A stretch of DNA of 64,000 bases from CAJQQK01 sp965224225 (GTDB taxonomy: Bacteria > Pseudomonadota > Alphaproteobacteria > Rhizobiales > Hyphomicrobiaceae). The translations under genes were made by a program, and so were the position numbers. The notes beneath the pieces were generated by a model. It saw nothing but the letters and a program-made list of their open reading frames with translations, was not told the DNA's origin and made no database searches. The stretch is taken from positions 55,384 to 119,383 of the forward strand of contig CBDCZF010000005.1 of the NCBI GenBank assembly GCA_965224225.1, given 5' to 3'. Shown here piece by piece: positions 25,378 through 33,207 of this stretch (position 1 is the stretch's first letter; every line of letters starts with the position of its first letter).

Positions 25378-27072
25378 CTAACCGCGCAAACGATTGCGCA
25401 CGATACGCGGGAATTCCTCGGTGCCGTCATTGTCGCCGGCCATAGCCATGTCGGCCTCGCGGTTGCCGGCCGTTTCCTGCCACCAGCGCGCCGTACGTTC
25501 ACCGAACTCGGCCGGCGGCGCCGACGGATGCTCTTCGACCGCCGGTGCGCGTTCGATAGGCACGGCGGCTTTGCCGGCCTGTTCCGGACTGCCGGCAAAC
25601 CAGGCATCGATCAAATCGATCTCGTCGGTGCCAAGCTGCAGACCGTCGGCCTGGCATTGGGCGATCACGTAGTTGCGGAACCGGCTCGCGAAAACGGTCG
25701 CCGATGCGCCCTTCTCAAACCAGGGATCGTTCTTGCCGACAACATCGATGATGAACCGAACATCCTCACGCTTGGCGTCGATGCCGATCTCGCGGGCCAG
25801 CGCGCGGACGTTGTCGATGGTCTGATGACCTTGCATCTGATTGGTCGAAATCTCGTTCGCAATCAGCGTGAACATCGCCCGGTACTCAGGCGGCGAGAAC
25901 GGCGGTGCCTTGCAGGCCTGATGGATCTGCGCAATTGCGTTCTGCAGCGAGCTTGCCCGCTCGGGCGTCATCTCCGCCGGCTGCTGTTGTGCCGGGGACG
26001 GCTGCGGCGGCTGGACGGCTGCAGCCGGGGCCTCAAAGGTCGGGATCTCGAAATTCGGCATCACCGGGCGCGGCTCGGCGGACGCCACCATGCCGGCTGC
26101 AGCCAGCGGATCATTTTTGGTCTGCGGTTGATGGGCCGGCGCATGAGGCTGTGGTGTGGTCAGCGGCTGCTCGAGGCGCTGCTGTTCGCGGCCAACGATC
26201 GTGCGGCTGACATCGTAAACGAAGTAGGGCGCTTGTGGTGTGAGTGCGACGCTTGCCGGCAGGCCTTGCACCAAGAGATCGCGGAAGCTGCCGGCGCCAC
26301 CCCAGTCAGAACCGACCGTTCGGGCATGGCCAAGCACCCGGATCGCCCGTTCGGCCAATGCTTCGAGCGGCTGGGGTGCTTGCGAATCGAGTACGGTGCG
26401 CACGACTTCTTCGAGAATTTCGTTTCGGACCTGGACGAGATCTGCGGCCGGCGCGATCGCAGGTGCCTCCTGAGCCTCGAGTTCGAGTTCCGCGATCAGA
26501 AAATCAATCAGATCACCTTCCCGCACTTCGCCGTCACTCAGTGCAGTGTAGGGCACTGCGGTGTGGTCGTTGGCGAAGATCACGGTGCGCCGGGCGTGGG
26601 CCCGCAGCCGGTGAATTAGCGGGGTGAAATCGGCATCGCCTGACAGAATGATGAACTCGTCGAACCGCGTCTCGTGGGTCAGGAAATCGCGCATGTCCAT
26701 GACCATTCGGATGTCGGCCGAATTCTTGAGCTGCGCGGTGAGCGGCGGGCAATCTATGATCTCGAAGCCGGCGCGCAGGAAGTGATGGCGCACGAAAGGG
26801 AACGAGTTCATGTCCGTCGAGTTGTCGCTCTGATTGCGTCGCGGTACCGGATTGCCATAACACCGGTTCATCACCAGGCGGCGGTTGACGGCGCCGAGTG
26901 GGGCGTTGGTCGAGGTGATCAGCTGGCCGCTCTCAATCGCACGCAGCCAGCGATAGGCGTCCTTCGCAAACAGCTTCGCTGCTTCTTCGTTTCTGCGCTT
27001 CAGCGACAAGTAAATGTTGTCGTAGTCGACAAAAACCGCGCTCAGGAACGTCCCCGACGTTTCGCGTGACAT
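25378..27072 (-). CDS. NYN-domain RNase-like protein with OST-HTH/LOTUS domain
   Basis: 564 residues. The NYN (PIN-like) nuclease domain covers about residues 10-190, with TFLSAVFVDYDNIYLSLKRR, DIRMVMDMRDF, FIILSGDADFTPLIHRLRAH and VIFANDHTAVPY carrying the conserved acidic residues. An OST-HTH/LOTUS-like module follows (LEALAERAIRVLGHARTVGS, GSFRDLLVQGLP), which binds RNA in related proteins. A long Pro/Gln/Ala linker precedes a conserved C-terminal helical region (QNAIAQIHQACKAPPFSPPE). It probably cleaves or binds RNA. It is larger than typical LabA-like proteins. Confidence 0.85.
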   Translation of the reverse strand: MSRETSGTFLSAVFVDYDNIYLSLKRRNEEAAKLFAKDAYRWLRAIESGQLITSTNAPLGAVNRRLVMNRCYGNPVPRRNQSDNSTDMNSFPFVRHHFLRAGFEIIDCPPLTAQLKNSADIRMVMDMRDFLTHETRFDEFIILSGDADFTPLIHRLRAHARRTVIFANDHTAVPYTALSDGEVREGDLIDFLIAELELEAQEAPAIAPAADLVQVRNEILEEVVRTVLDSQAPQPLEALAERAIRVLGHARTVGSDWGGAGSFRDLLVQGLPASVALTPQAPYFVYDVSRTIVGREQQRLEQPLTTPQPHAPAHQPQTKNDPLAAAGMVASAEPRPVMPNFEIPTFEAPAAAVQPPQPSPAQQQPAEMTPERASSLQNAIAQIHQACKAPPFSPPEYRAMFTLIANEISTNQMQGHQTIDNVRALAREIGIDAKREDVRFIIDVVGKNDPWFEKGASATVFASRFRNYVIAQCQADGLQLGTDEIDLIDAWFAGSPEQAGKAAVPIERAPAVEEHPSAPPAEFGERTARWWQETAGNREADMAMAGDNDGTEEFPRIVRNRLRG

Positions 27073-27945
27073 GATGGCAACCCCCGCTCACCAAACAATT
27101 ATCCAGATTCAATTGAAGAGAGTTGTCCGAGTCGCGACGTCCCCGCAAGCGCAGCCGTGTCCCGCTGCCAGAGAAATGCGAAAAATCATTGTAAAACGTG
27201 AGGTTGCGGGCCTCTCACGCGGTATATTCTCGTGGAAAAGTCGCGGCCGATGGAGGTCTCATCCATCGGTTGCAGGCAGCCTGGGCTGATCTATCCACCG
27301 GAATGGGGTCAGCACGGAGGCAAACTGACGAATGGCCAGGAGAAACGCGCAGTGCGGTTCGTCTTGCCGGAGGCTTGCTTCCAGCAAGACGCCTTTCGTT
27401 ACTCTCTTGCGGGCCGACTCGCGCAGCGGCGCCAAGGCCTTCATTTTGCAGATGCCTCAGCGCGTTGCGCCACTCGAGATCGATCCCGAAATCTACAAGT
27501 GGCGCCACCTCATCGAGAACTTCTTCTGCAAGCTCAAAGAGTTCAAGCGCATTGCGATGCGCAGCGACAAAGCCGATGACAGTTTCTCAGCAAGGATCTA
27601 CGCTGCCGCCGCAATCATTAGCGGAGCCTGATGCTCAATAGGTTCTACTCCACCGCTGTTTGCCTTTCGCAAACACCTGCACTTTCAATGATCGCTCAAA
27701 AATGAACTTCCGTTTTTTCTCTTGATAACGCCAGCCGCCAATATTCTCACCGTGTCCTGTCTCCCCTACGGTCAACACTGGATCGGCATGTGATAGTCGC
27801 CGATTCCGCGTCCGATATTTTGCGCACCAGCAAGCCAGACAACCCGGGCCAATTGTCCTGAGGGATGACATTGGGCGAGTTATTTTACTGATTCGGTCTC
27901 AATGCCTGGTTCATTACGGCGACACCCAGTGAAAGTGGGGAACTC
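27073..27945. other. Gene-poor stretch with IS remnant
   Basis: No intact gene between the NYN gene start and the secreted-protein gene. The stretch 27475-27631 encodes a transposase C-terminus (annotated separately). 27640-27940 is AT-richer and shows nothing recognisable. The promoters of the NYN gene (minus) and of the secreted protein (plus) must lie at its two ends. Confidence 0.5.
27475..27631 (+). pseudogene. IS5-family transposase C-terminal remnant
   Basis: Reading plus strand from about 27475 gives EIDPEIYKWRHLIENFFCKL, KEFKRIAMRSDKADDSFSAR and IYAAAAIISGA before a stop at 27629-27631. The YxxRHxIENFFCKLKxxxRIAxRxDK pattern is the DDE glutamate region of IS5/IS1031-type transposases. 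No N-terminal part and no terminal inverted repeats were found, so only about 50 codons remain. Confidence 0.75.
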
Positions 27946-28977
27946 ATGATTTACTCGATGCGAAAGCGGGACTGGATCACCGGCCTCGTTGCGGCGCTGG
28001 CTTCCATGATCGTCATGGCGGGCCAGGGATTCGCAGCGATCCCTGGTGGTGTTTGCGGCAAGACGACCTGGAAGCTGACTGCCGGCCAAACGCACAATGC
28101 GGGCACCGTTACCGTCGCGAACGATTCGGAATACCTTTACATCCAGTACAAGACCAGTTCGGGCTGGGTCCTCAGGGAACTGCACGCCTGGGCTGGGACC
28201 AACAAGGGCTATCTTCCCACGGCACCGAATGGCAACCCGATCCCGGGACAGTTTCCCTACAAGGTCGATTCACTACCTGGCGGTACCACGAGCTATACGT
28301 TTGTCGTTCCGCTCGATGAACTGCTGATGCAGGACATCGCCAAGAGCTGCCCGGCCAATCCGCCGAGGCTGTTCGTTTATACTCACGCCACGGTCTTCAA
28401 CAAGACAACCGGCAAGACCGAGACGGCCTGGGGTGGCGGTATTCAGGGCCAGACGCCGCGCTGGCACTTCTATGGCAGCTATACGCTGTGCTGCCCCGAT
28501 GATCAGCCGGTGTTGGCCGTCTGCGAGACGGCATTCGGATACGGCACGCACGTCTTCGTCAAGCGGGACAAGGCGAACCCCGAAGGCCTTCCGTCTCTCA
28601 GAATCACGCAAAGTCGCTGGGGCTGGGCCTTCAGGCTGACTGAGAACATGTCACCGCATTCTAGGCCGCTATATGCTGGCGCCGGTGGAAACGATGTGAC
28701 GAAAGGTGTACTCGTCGGTAACGTCGTTATTGAATGGGACGGATATGTTGCAACCGTGACGTATAACCTCGACGCACCGTACTACTTAAAGGAGGTGCAT
28801 ATTTACGCCTCTGATCGGAGGCCGACAAGAGTTGCGCCCGGGCGATACGGCTTTGCTGACTACTTCGATGCCGACTCACAGACGCGGACCTACAGTCAAA
28901 CGTTTGGTGTCTCGGATAAGAATGGCGACGGTAGCATCTGGATTATCGCCCACAGCGTTACATGCGCACCAAGCTGA
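27946..28977 (+). CDS. Secreted protein with two similar beta-rich segments
   Basis: 343 residues. MIYSMRKRDWITGLVAALAS continues into a hydrophobic core ending GQGFAAIPGG, a signal peptide. The mature part is rich in aromatic residues and glycine and contains Cys residues that could pair. Two segments look related: AGTVTVANDSEYLYIQYKTS ... RELHAWAG and VGNVVIEWDGYVATVTYNLD ... KEVHIYAS, each followed by a P-G-x-(F/Y) turn. This suggests an internal duplication of a beta-sandwich. No catalytic motif recognised. GTGGGGAACTC provides the ribosome site. Function unknown. Confidence 0.75.
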   Translation: MIYSMRKRDWITGLVAALASMIVMAGQGFAAIPGGVCGKTTWKLTAGQTHNAGTVTVANDSEYLYIQYKTSSGWVLRELHAWAGTNKGYLPTAPNGNPIPGQFPYKVDSLPGGTTSYTFVVPLDELLMQDIAKSCPANPPRLFVYTHATVFNKTTGKTETAWGGGIQGQTPRWHFYGSYTLCCPDDQPVLAVCETAFGYGTHVFVKRDKANPEGLPSLRITQSRWGWAFRLTENMSPHSRPLYAGAGGNDVTKGVLVGNVVIEWDGYVATVTYNLDAPYYLKEVHIYASDRRPTRVAPGRYGFADYFDADSQTRTYSQTFGVSDKNGDGSIWIIAHSVTCAPS

Positions 28978-28988
28978 TGCGACTATGG

Positions 28989-29018
28989 CCCGGTGAGCGG
29001 CTTGAGCCACTCACCGGG
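28989..29018. terminator. Strong hairpin between convergent genes
   Basis: CCCGGTGAG (28989-28997) and CTCACCGGG (29010-29018) form a perfect 9-bp stem with a 12-base loop, between the secreted-protein gene and the convergent carbamoylase gene. No long T-run, so possibly a shared weak terminator. Confidence 0.55.
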
Positions 29019-29032
29019 TGTCCGTGCCCCCC

Positions 29033-29959
29033 TCAATCCGGCACCACCACCCCTGTCTGGCTCGCGATCAGTCCGTAGTGCTCGATGCGCCGGTGCCGCT
29101 TGAAATCGAACATCGTTTCCTTGCCGAACCGGGTCGCGTCGAGATCGCAGTCGGCAATGATTAATTCGTCATCGAGAGTTTTCGATTCGGCGACGATCTC
29201 GCCGTTCGGATCGACAATGCAGCTGGCGCCGAACAGCGGATGGCCATCCTCGACGCCGGCCTTGGCGACCGCTACAACCCAGGTCGAATTCTGATAGGCG
29301 CCTGCTTGCAGTGACAGTTTGTGGTGGAAGATGCGCTGCTCCGGTTTTTCATCGCCGCTTTGCGAGTTGGTCGACGGCGTGTTGAAGCCGAGCACGATCA
29401 TCTCGACGCCCTGCAGTCCCATCACGCGATAGGTCTCGGGCCAGCGTCGGTCATTGCAAATGCACATGCCGAATATGCCATCGAGCATGCGGAACACCGG
29501 AAAGCCAAGGTTGCCGGGCAGGAAATAGCGCTTTTCTAGATGCTGATGAGTGCGTTCGGGGTCGAATTCGGCATGACCGGGCAAGTGCACTTTGCGGTAC
29601 TTGCCTACTGTTTCGCCAGACTTATCGACCAGGATCGAGGTGTTGTAATGCTCACCTTCCGGTGTCAGTTCGGCATAGCCGAGTGACATCGCGATACCGT
29701 ATTTCCGAGCTTTGTCGAACAGCGGTCTGGTTGCCGGGCCCGGCATCTCGCGCTCGAACCACTGGTCGGCTTCGTTGCGATCCTCGTAGTACCAGCGCGG
29801 AAAGAAGGTGGTGAGGCCGAGTTCAGTGAAGACGACGAGGTCGCATTTCTCGGCTGCGGCCTGATCGAGCATCGCGATCATGCGCCCGACTACGGCCTCG
29901 CGGCTGTCTGCCTTCTGGATAGGGCCCATCTGGGCCGCGCCGACACGAACGTTGCGCAT
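29033..29959 (-). CDS. N-carbamoyl-D-amino acid hydrolase (nitrilase superfamily)
   Basis: 308 residues, the expected size of D-carbamoylase. The nitrilase catalytic triad is visible: Glu46 in LVVFTELGLTTFFPRWYYED, Lys in YRKVHLPGHAEFDPER and Cys in FGMCICNDRRWPETYRVMGL. These flanking residues are those of carbamoylases rather than nitrilases. It hydrolyses N-carbamoyl-D-amino acids to D-amino acids, CO2 and ammonia, in pyrimidine-like or hydantoin degradation. No hydantoinase gene is adjacent. Confidence 0.9.
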   Translation of the reverse strand: MRNVRVGAAQMGPIQKADSREAVVGRMIAMLDQAAAEKCDLVVFTELGLTTFFPRWYYEDRNEADQWFEREMPGPATRPLFDKARKYGIAMSLGYAELTPEGEHYNTSILVDKSGETVGKYRKVHLPGHAEFDPERTHQHLEKRYFLPGNLGFPVFRMLDGIFGMCICNDRRWPETYRVMGLQGVEMIVLGFNTPSTNSQSGDEKPEQRIFHHKLSLQAGAYQNSTWVVAVAKAGVEDGHPLFGASCIVDPNGEIVAESKTLDDELIIADCDLDATRFGKETMFDFKRHRRIEHYGLIASQTGVVVPD

Positions 29960-30021
29960 GACATCTACTCCGATGTTGAAACCGAACTGCAGTCCTTAAT
30001 CTGGCGCGTTCCAGTCCCGTC

Positions 30022-30627
30022 TCACAATCGACTGCGTGATTTGATGGCGGCCAACAGCGTACCTTCGTCGAGGTAGTCGAGTTCGCCGCCGACGGGTACG
30101 CCCTGCGCCAGCCTCGAAAGCGTTACGCCCGAGGTCTCAAGCGCGTCGGTCAGATAGTGCGCCGTCGACTGGCCTTCGACCGTGACGTTGAGCGCCAGCA
30201 GGATCTCTTTGACCTCAGCCTCGTGCGCCCGCTCGATCAGCTTGGCGATGTTGAGCCGGTCCGGCCCGATGCCGTCGAGTGGTGAGATATGGCCGCCGAG
30301 CACGTGATAGAGCCCGCGCACCGCGCCGGCCCGCTCCAGTGCCCAGAGATCACCGACCTCCTCGACGACGACGATCAGCGACCGGTCCCGGCGCGGGTCG
30401 GCGCAGATCGAGCATGGCGTCAGCGTATCGATGTTGCCGCAGTTCTCGCAATCGGTGAGCTTGTCGGCCGCCTCGCGCATCGCCTCGGCGAGTGGCAGCA
30501 AGAAATCATCGCGCCGCTTCAGAAGCGCCAACGCCGCCTTCCGCGCCGACCGCCGCCCGAGCCCCGGCAGCCGCCCGAGCAGGCTGATCAGACGCTCGAT
30601 TTCCGGCCCTGCGATTTTATCGGCCAT
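30022..30627 (-). CDS. recR: Recombination mediator RecR
   Basis: 201 residues, normal length. Helix-hairpin-helix region (RLPGLGRRSARKAALALL), the zinc finger CENCGNIDTLTPCSICADPR, and the Toprim domain (IVVVEEVGDLWALERAGAVR, ... YHVLGGHISPLDGIGP) are all present. It acts with RecF/RecO to load RecA on gapped DNA. GAGGAGCT precedes the ATG. The usual neighbours dnaX and ybaB are not in the window; the region upstream holds a series of hairpins instead. Confidence 0.96.
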   Translation of the reverse strand: MADKIAGPEIERLISLLGRLPGLGRRSARKAALALLKRRDDFLLPLAEAMREAADKLTDCENCGNIDTLTPCSICADPRRDRSLIVVVEEVGDLWALERAGAVRGLYHVLGGHISPLDGIGPDRLNIAKLIERAHEAEVKEILLALNVTVEGQSTAHYLTDALETSGVTLSRLAQGVPVGGELDYLDEGTLLAAIKSRSRL

Positions 30628-30645
30628 AGCTCCTCTGTCGGGTTC

Positions 30646-30768
30646 CCAAAGGGCTTCGGCCCTTTGGTGGGGTTGTTAGGGGCAACGCCCTTAGCATATC
30701 GCCGCAATGCGGCGATTCATGAGGGGTTTTCAACCCCTCAGACTCCCCGACCAGGGACTTGTCCCTGG
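30646..30768. repeat. Cluster of five consecutive palindromic hairpins
   Basis: In 123 bp there are CCAAAGGG/CCCTTTGG (30646-30667), TAGGGGC/GCCCTTA (30677-30693), CGCCGC/GCGGCG (30700-30714), TGAGGGGTT/AACCCCTCA (30720-30740) and CCAGGGAC/GTCCCTGG (30751-30768), each with a 2-6 base loop. They fill the gap between the CaiB stop and recR start, both on the minus strand. Confidence 0.8.
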
Positions 30769-30772
30769 ACCG

Positions 30773-32056
30773 TTACTCCGCCTGCCCTGCCGCGCCGCTG
30801 GCAATCAGCGCATCGATCTCATCGGCGCTGAAGCCGTTCTCGGCCAGTACCTCGCGCGTGTTTTGGCCCAGCCGTGGCGCGGGCCGGCGGATTGCGGATC
30901 CCGGGGTCTTTGCGAAATGCAGCGGCAGGCCGGTCGTGCGCAATGCCCCCTCGCTTGGATGTTCGTAGGACATCACGAAGCCGGTTTCGTTGAGATGTTC
31001 GTCTTCAAGCACGTCTTCGAGCGAATTGATCGGCATCGACGGCACGTCGGCTGCCTTGAGAACTTCCACCCATTCCGCGGTCGTCCGCGTGGCCATCAAT
31101 TCGGAGATCGCAGCGTAGTACTTATCGACGTTGCGTGAGCGTGCATTGGCAGTTGCAAAGCGTTCGTCTTCGGCAAGATCGGGCCGGCCTGCGGCCTGGA
31201 AGAAGCTGCGCGCCTGCTTGTTGTTGTAGGGCAGCACGACCATGAAGCCGTCCTTGGTCCGGTGCGGCTTGCGGTTCGGGTCGAGCACGCGGGCATAGCC
31301 GGGTGGTGCCAGCGGCGGGTCGAAGGCTGCACCGGAGAAGTGTTCGATCAAGTTGAACGAGGTGACCGCCTCGAACATCGGGATCTCGATGCGCTGGCCC
31401 TCGCCAGTGCGCTGGCGATGGAAGAGTGCCATGGTAATGCCGGCAACCGCGTGCAGGCCGGCGACTTTGTCGGCCATCACCATCGGTGCGAAGTCCGGTG
31501 CCTCACCTCCGCGCCGCCGTGCAAGATCGCACGTGCCGGAGATACCCTGGATAACATCATCGTAGGCCGGCCGATCGGCGTAGGGCCCGTCGGAGCGAAA
31601 GCCCCAGGCCGATGCGTACACGATGTCGGGTTTCGCCACCGCGACGCTTTCGTAATCGAAGCCGAGCTTGGCGATCGCCGCCGGGCGCATCGAATGAACG
31701 AACACATCTGCCGACGTGACGAGTCTGAGCAGCGCATCACGTGCACCCGCCTCGCGCAGATTGAGAACGATCGCCCGCTTGTTACGGTTGGTCGTGAGAT
31801 AGACGCCGCTCATGCCGGGATTGCGCGACGGGTTGGCGGTGCGCATGATGTCGCCTTCGGGCGGTTCGACCTTGATCACGTCGGCACCCATATCGCCGAG
31901 CATCTGCGTGGCATAGGGCCCGAAGATCACCGATGTCAGATCGATAATGCGGATGCCGGTCAACGGGCCGTTGCTTGCAGGCGTAGGAGACGGTGTTGTC
32001 AAGGCTGATGTTCCTTGGTCGGTTGAAAGGGGTTCCAAAGGGTCTGTTGTGCACAT
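30773..32056 (-). CDS. CaiB/BaiF family CoA-transferase
   Basis: Up to 427 residues. The family III CoA-transferase fold is shown by LTGIRIIDLTSVIFGPYATQ, MLGDMGADVIKVEPPEGDIM, RNKRAIVLNLREAGARD, DVFVHSMRPAAIAKLGFDYE, and the catalytic Asp region SGVYLTTN... ; the C-terminal part ends LGQNTREVLAENGFSADEID. It moves CoA between acyl-CoAs and carboxylic acids. A TTG at 32002, with AAGGA eight bases before it, is a credible alternative start giving 409 residues; ATG 32056 has only a weak ribosome site. With the SDR upstream (32335-33111) it may serve an acyl-CoA degradation route, possibly linked to benzoate. Confidence 0.9.
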   Translation of the reverse strand: MCTTDPLEPLSTDQGTSALTTPSPTPASNGPLTGIRIIDLTSVIFGPYATQMLGDMGADVIKVEPPEGDIMRTANPSRNPGMSGVYLTTNRNKRAIVLNLREAGARDALLRLVTSADVFVHSMRPAAIAKLGFDYESVAVAKPDIVYASAWGFRSDGPYADRPAYDDVIQGISGTCDLARRRGGEAPDFAPMVMADKVAGLHAVAGITMALFHRQRTGEGQRIEIPMFEAVTSFNLIEHFSGAAFDPPLAPPGYARVLDPNRKPHRTKDGFMVVLPYNNKQARSFFQAAGRPDLAEDERFATANARSRNVDKYYAAISELMATRTTAEWVEVLKAADVPSMPINSLEDVLEDEHLNETGFVMSYEHPSEGALRTTGLPLHFAKTPGSAIRRPAPRLGQNTREVLAENGFSADEIDALIASGAAGQAE

Positions 32057-32098
32057 CCTGATATTCGTGCGACGGCTGGTCTATATCACTCGGCTCCG

Positions 32099-32327
32099 TC
32101 GATATTGGATACGCTGGAGCATGTCTGGACCGCCCATTGCCCCTCACCCTAACCCTCTCCCCGTACGCGCCGAAGTGGCGCTACGGGGAGAGGGAACTCG
32201 GGCCGTCGTGCGGGCAGAACAGTGCAAGACGGCACGGCCGGATTCCCTCTCCCTGTACTTCACGGGGAGAGGGTTAGGGTGAGGGGCAATGGGCGGTCCA
32301 GACATGCTCCAGCGTATCCAATATCGA
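32099..32327. repeat. 66-bp perfect inverted repeat (dispersed palindromic element)
   Basis: 32099-32164 and 32262-32327 are perfect reverse complements (66 bp each) around a 97-bp centre that itself contains further GGGAGAGGGAA/TTCCCTCTCCC pairing. Both strands would encode SGPPIAPHPNPLPV, the PHPNPLP hallmark of dispersed repeats that are often mis-annotated as protein. It lies between the SDR stop and the CaiB start, in the leader of the CaiB gene. Confidence 0.9.
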
Positions 32328-32334
32328 TGACGAT

Positions 32335-33111
32335 CTATACAGCCGGACATAATCCGCCATCGATGTTGATCGCAGTTCCCGTGACATAGCTGCCCTGATC
32401 GGAAGCCAGCATCGTGACGATGTTGGCGAACTCCTCAGCCGTTCCAATTCGACCCAAGGGGATGGTGCCGCCCATTTCGTCGTAGATCTCGCTGACATTG
32501 CGGTTCTGCGCGGCAGCGCGCCGTTCCCACTGGTCGCTCTCGATGCGCCCGACGAGTACGGCATTGACCAGAACGTTGTCGGGGGCCCCTTCACCCGCCA
32601 TCACCTTGGTGAGCGCCAGTCCGGCAGCCCTGGTCACGGCGGTAGGTGCGCCCGATGCCGGCGGTGCCTTGGCGCCTGTGTTCAAGACATTGATGATCCG
32701 CCCCCAGCGGCGCTCGCGCATGCCCGGCATCGTGGCCCGGGCGAGCCTGATTGCCCCGAACAGCTTGAGATCGATATCGGCCTGCCAGACCTCATCGGTA
32801 ATCGTCTCGAAGTCGCCGCGCTGCGAGGTGCCGGCATTGTTGACGAGGACGTCAATCTGGCCGAGTTGGGCCACCGCCTGGTCGATGGCCGCCTGGCAGC
32901 CGGCCGCCGTCGCGACATCGGCAGCGATGGCTACGACCTTGCCGTTGCCGCTCAGCTGAATGTCGGCCCGTGCCTCGTCGAGCACGCTCTGGCGGCGCGC
33001 GACTATGGCGACGTTGGCGCCTGATTCGACGAACCGTTTGGCGATCGCCCGGCCGATCCCGAGACTGCCACCGGTGATCAGCGCATTGCGCCCCTGCATG
33101 GTAACCTGCAT
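32335..33111 (-). CDS. SDR-family protein with altered active site
   Basis: 258 residues. The Rossmann cofactor motif is intact (ALITGGSLGIGRAIAKRF, then VDVLVNNAGTSQRGD as the NNAG element), and the C-terminus MLASDQGSYVTGTAINIDGG is typical of FabG-like SDRs. The catalytic YxxxK is replaced: after IINVLNTGAKAPPASGAP the sequence reads TAVTR, so Tyr is Thr and Lys is Arg. NAD(P) binding is likely, ordinary dehydrogenase catalysis is not certain. It is in line with the CaiB gene downstream and divergent from uvrD. Confidence 0.9.
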   Translation of the reverse strand: MQVTMQGRNALITGGSLGIGRAIAKRFVESGANVAIVARRQSVLDEARADIQLSGNGKVVAIAADVATAAGCQAAIDQAVAQLGQIDVLVNNAGTSQRGDFETITDEVWQADIDLKLFGAIRLARATMPGMRERRWGRIINVLNTGAKAPPASGAPTAVTRAAGLALTKVMAGEGAPDNVLVNAVLVGRIESDQWERRAAAQNRNVSEIYDEMGGTIPLGRIGTAEEFANIVTMLASDQGSYVTGTAINIDGGLCPAV

Positions 33112-33189
33112 TTGAACTTCCTCGCATTTTTGCTGGCATCGACCGCTTTGTGGACCACCTGGACCGCGCCCGACTTAGACCTTATCTCG

Positions 33190-33203
33190 CGTGCTATAGT
33201 GCA
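33190..33203. promoter_or_regulatory. CGTGCTATAGTGCA element shared with the boxC promoter
   Basis: This 14-mer differs at only two positions from CGCACTATAGTGCA at 46840-46853 in the boxC promoter. It contains TATAGT (33195-33200), a possible -10 box for uvrD, and lies between the divergent SDR and uvrD genes. It might be a BoxR-type operator (inference). Confidence 0.35.
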
Positions 33204-33207
33204 TATC

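Noticed and set aside
32144..32350. Short ORFs containing PHPNPLP on both strands
   Set aside because: They come from the two arms of the inverted repeat and are a known source of false gene calls.
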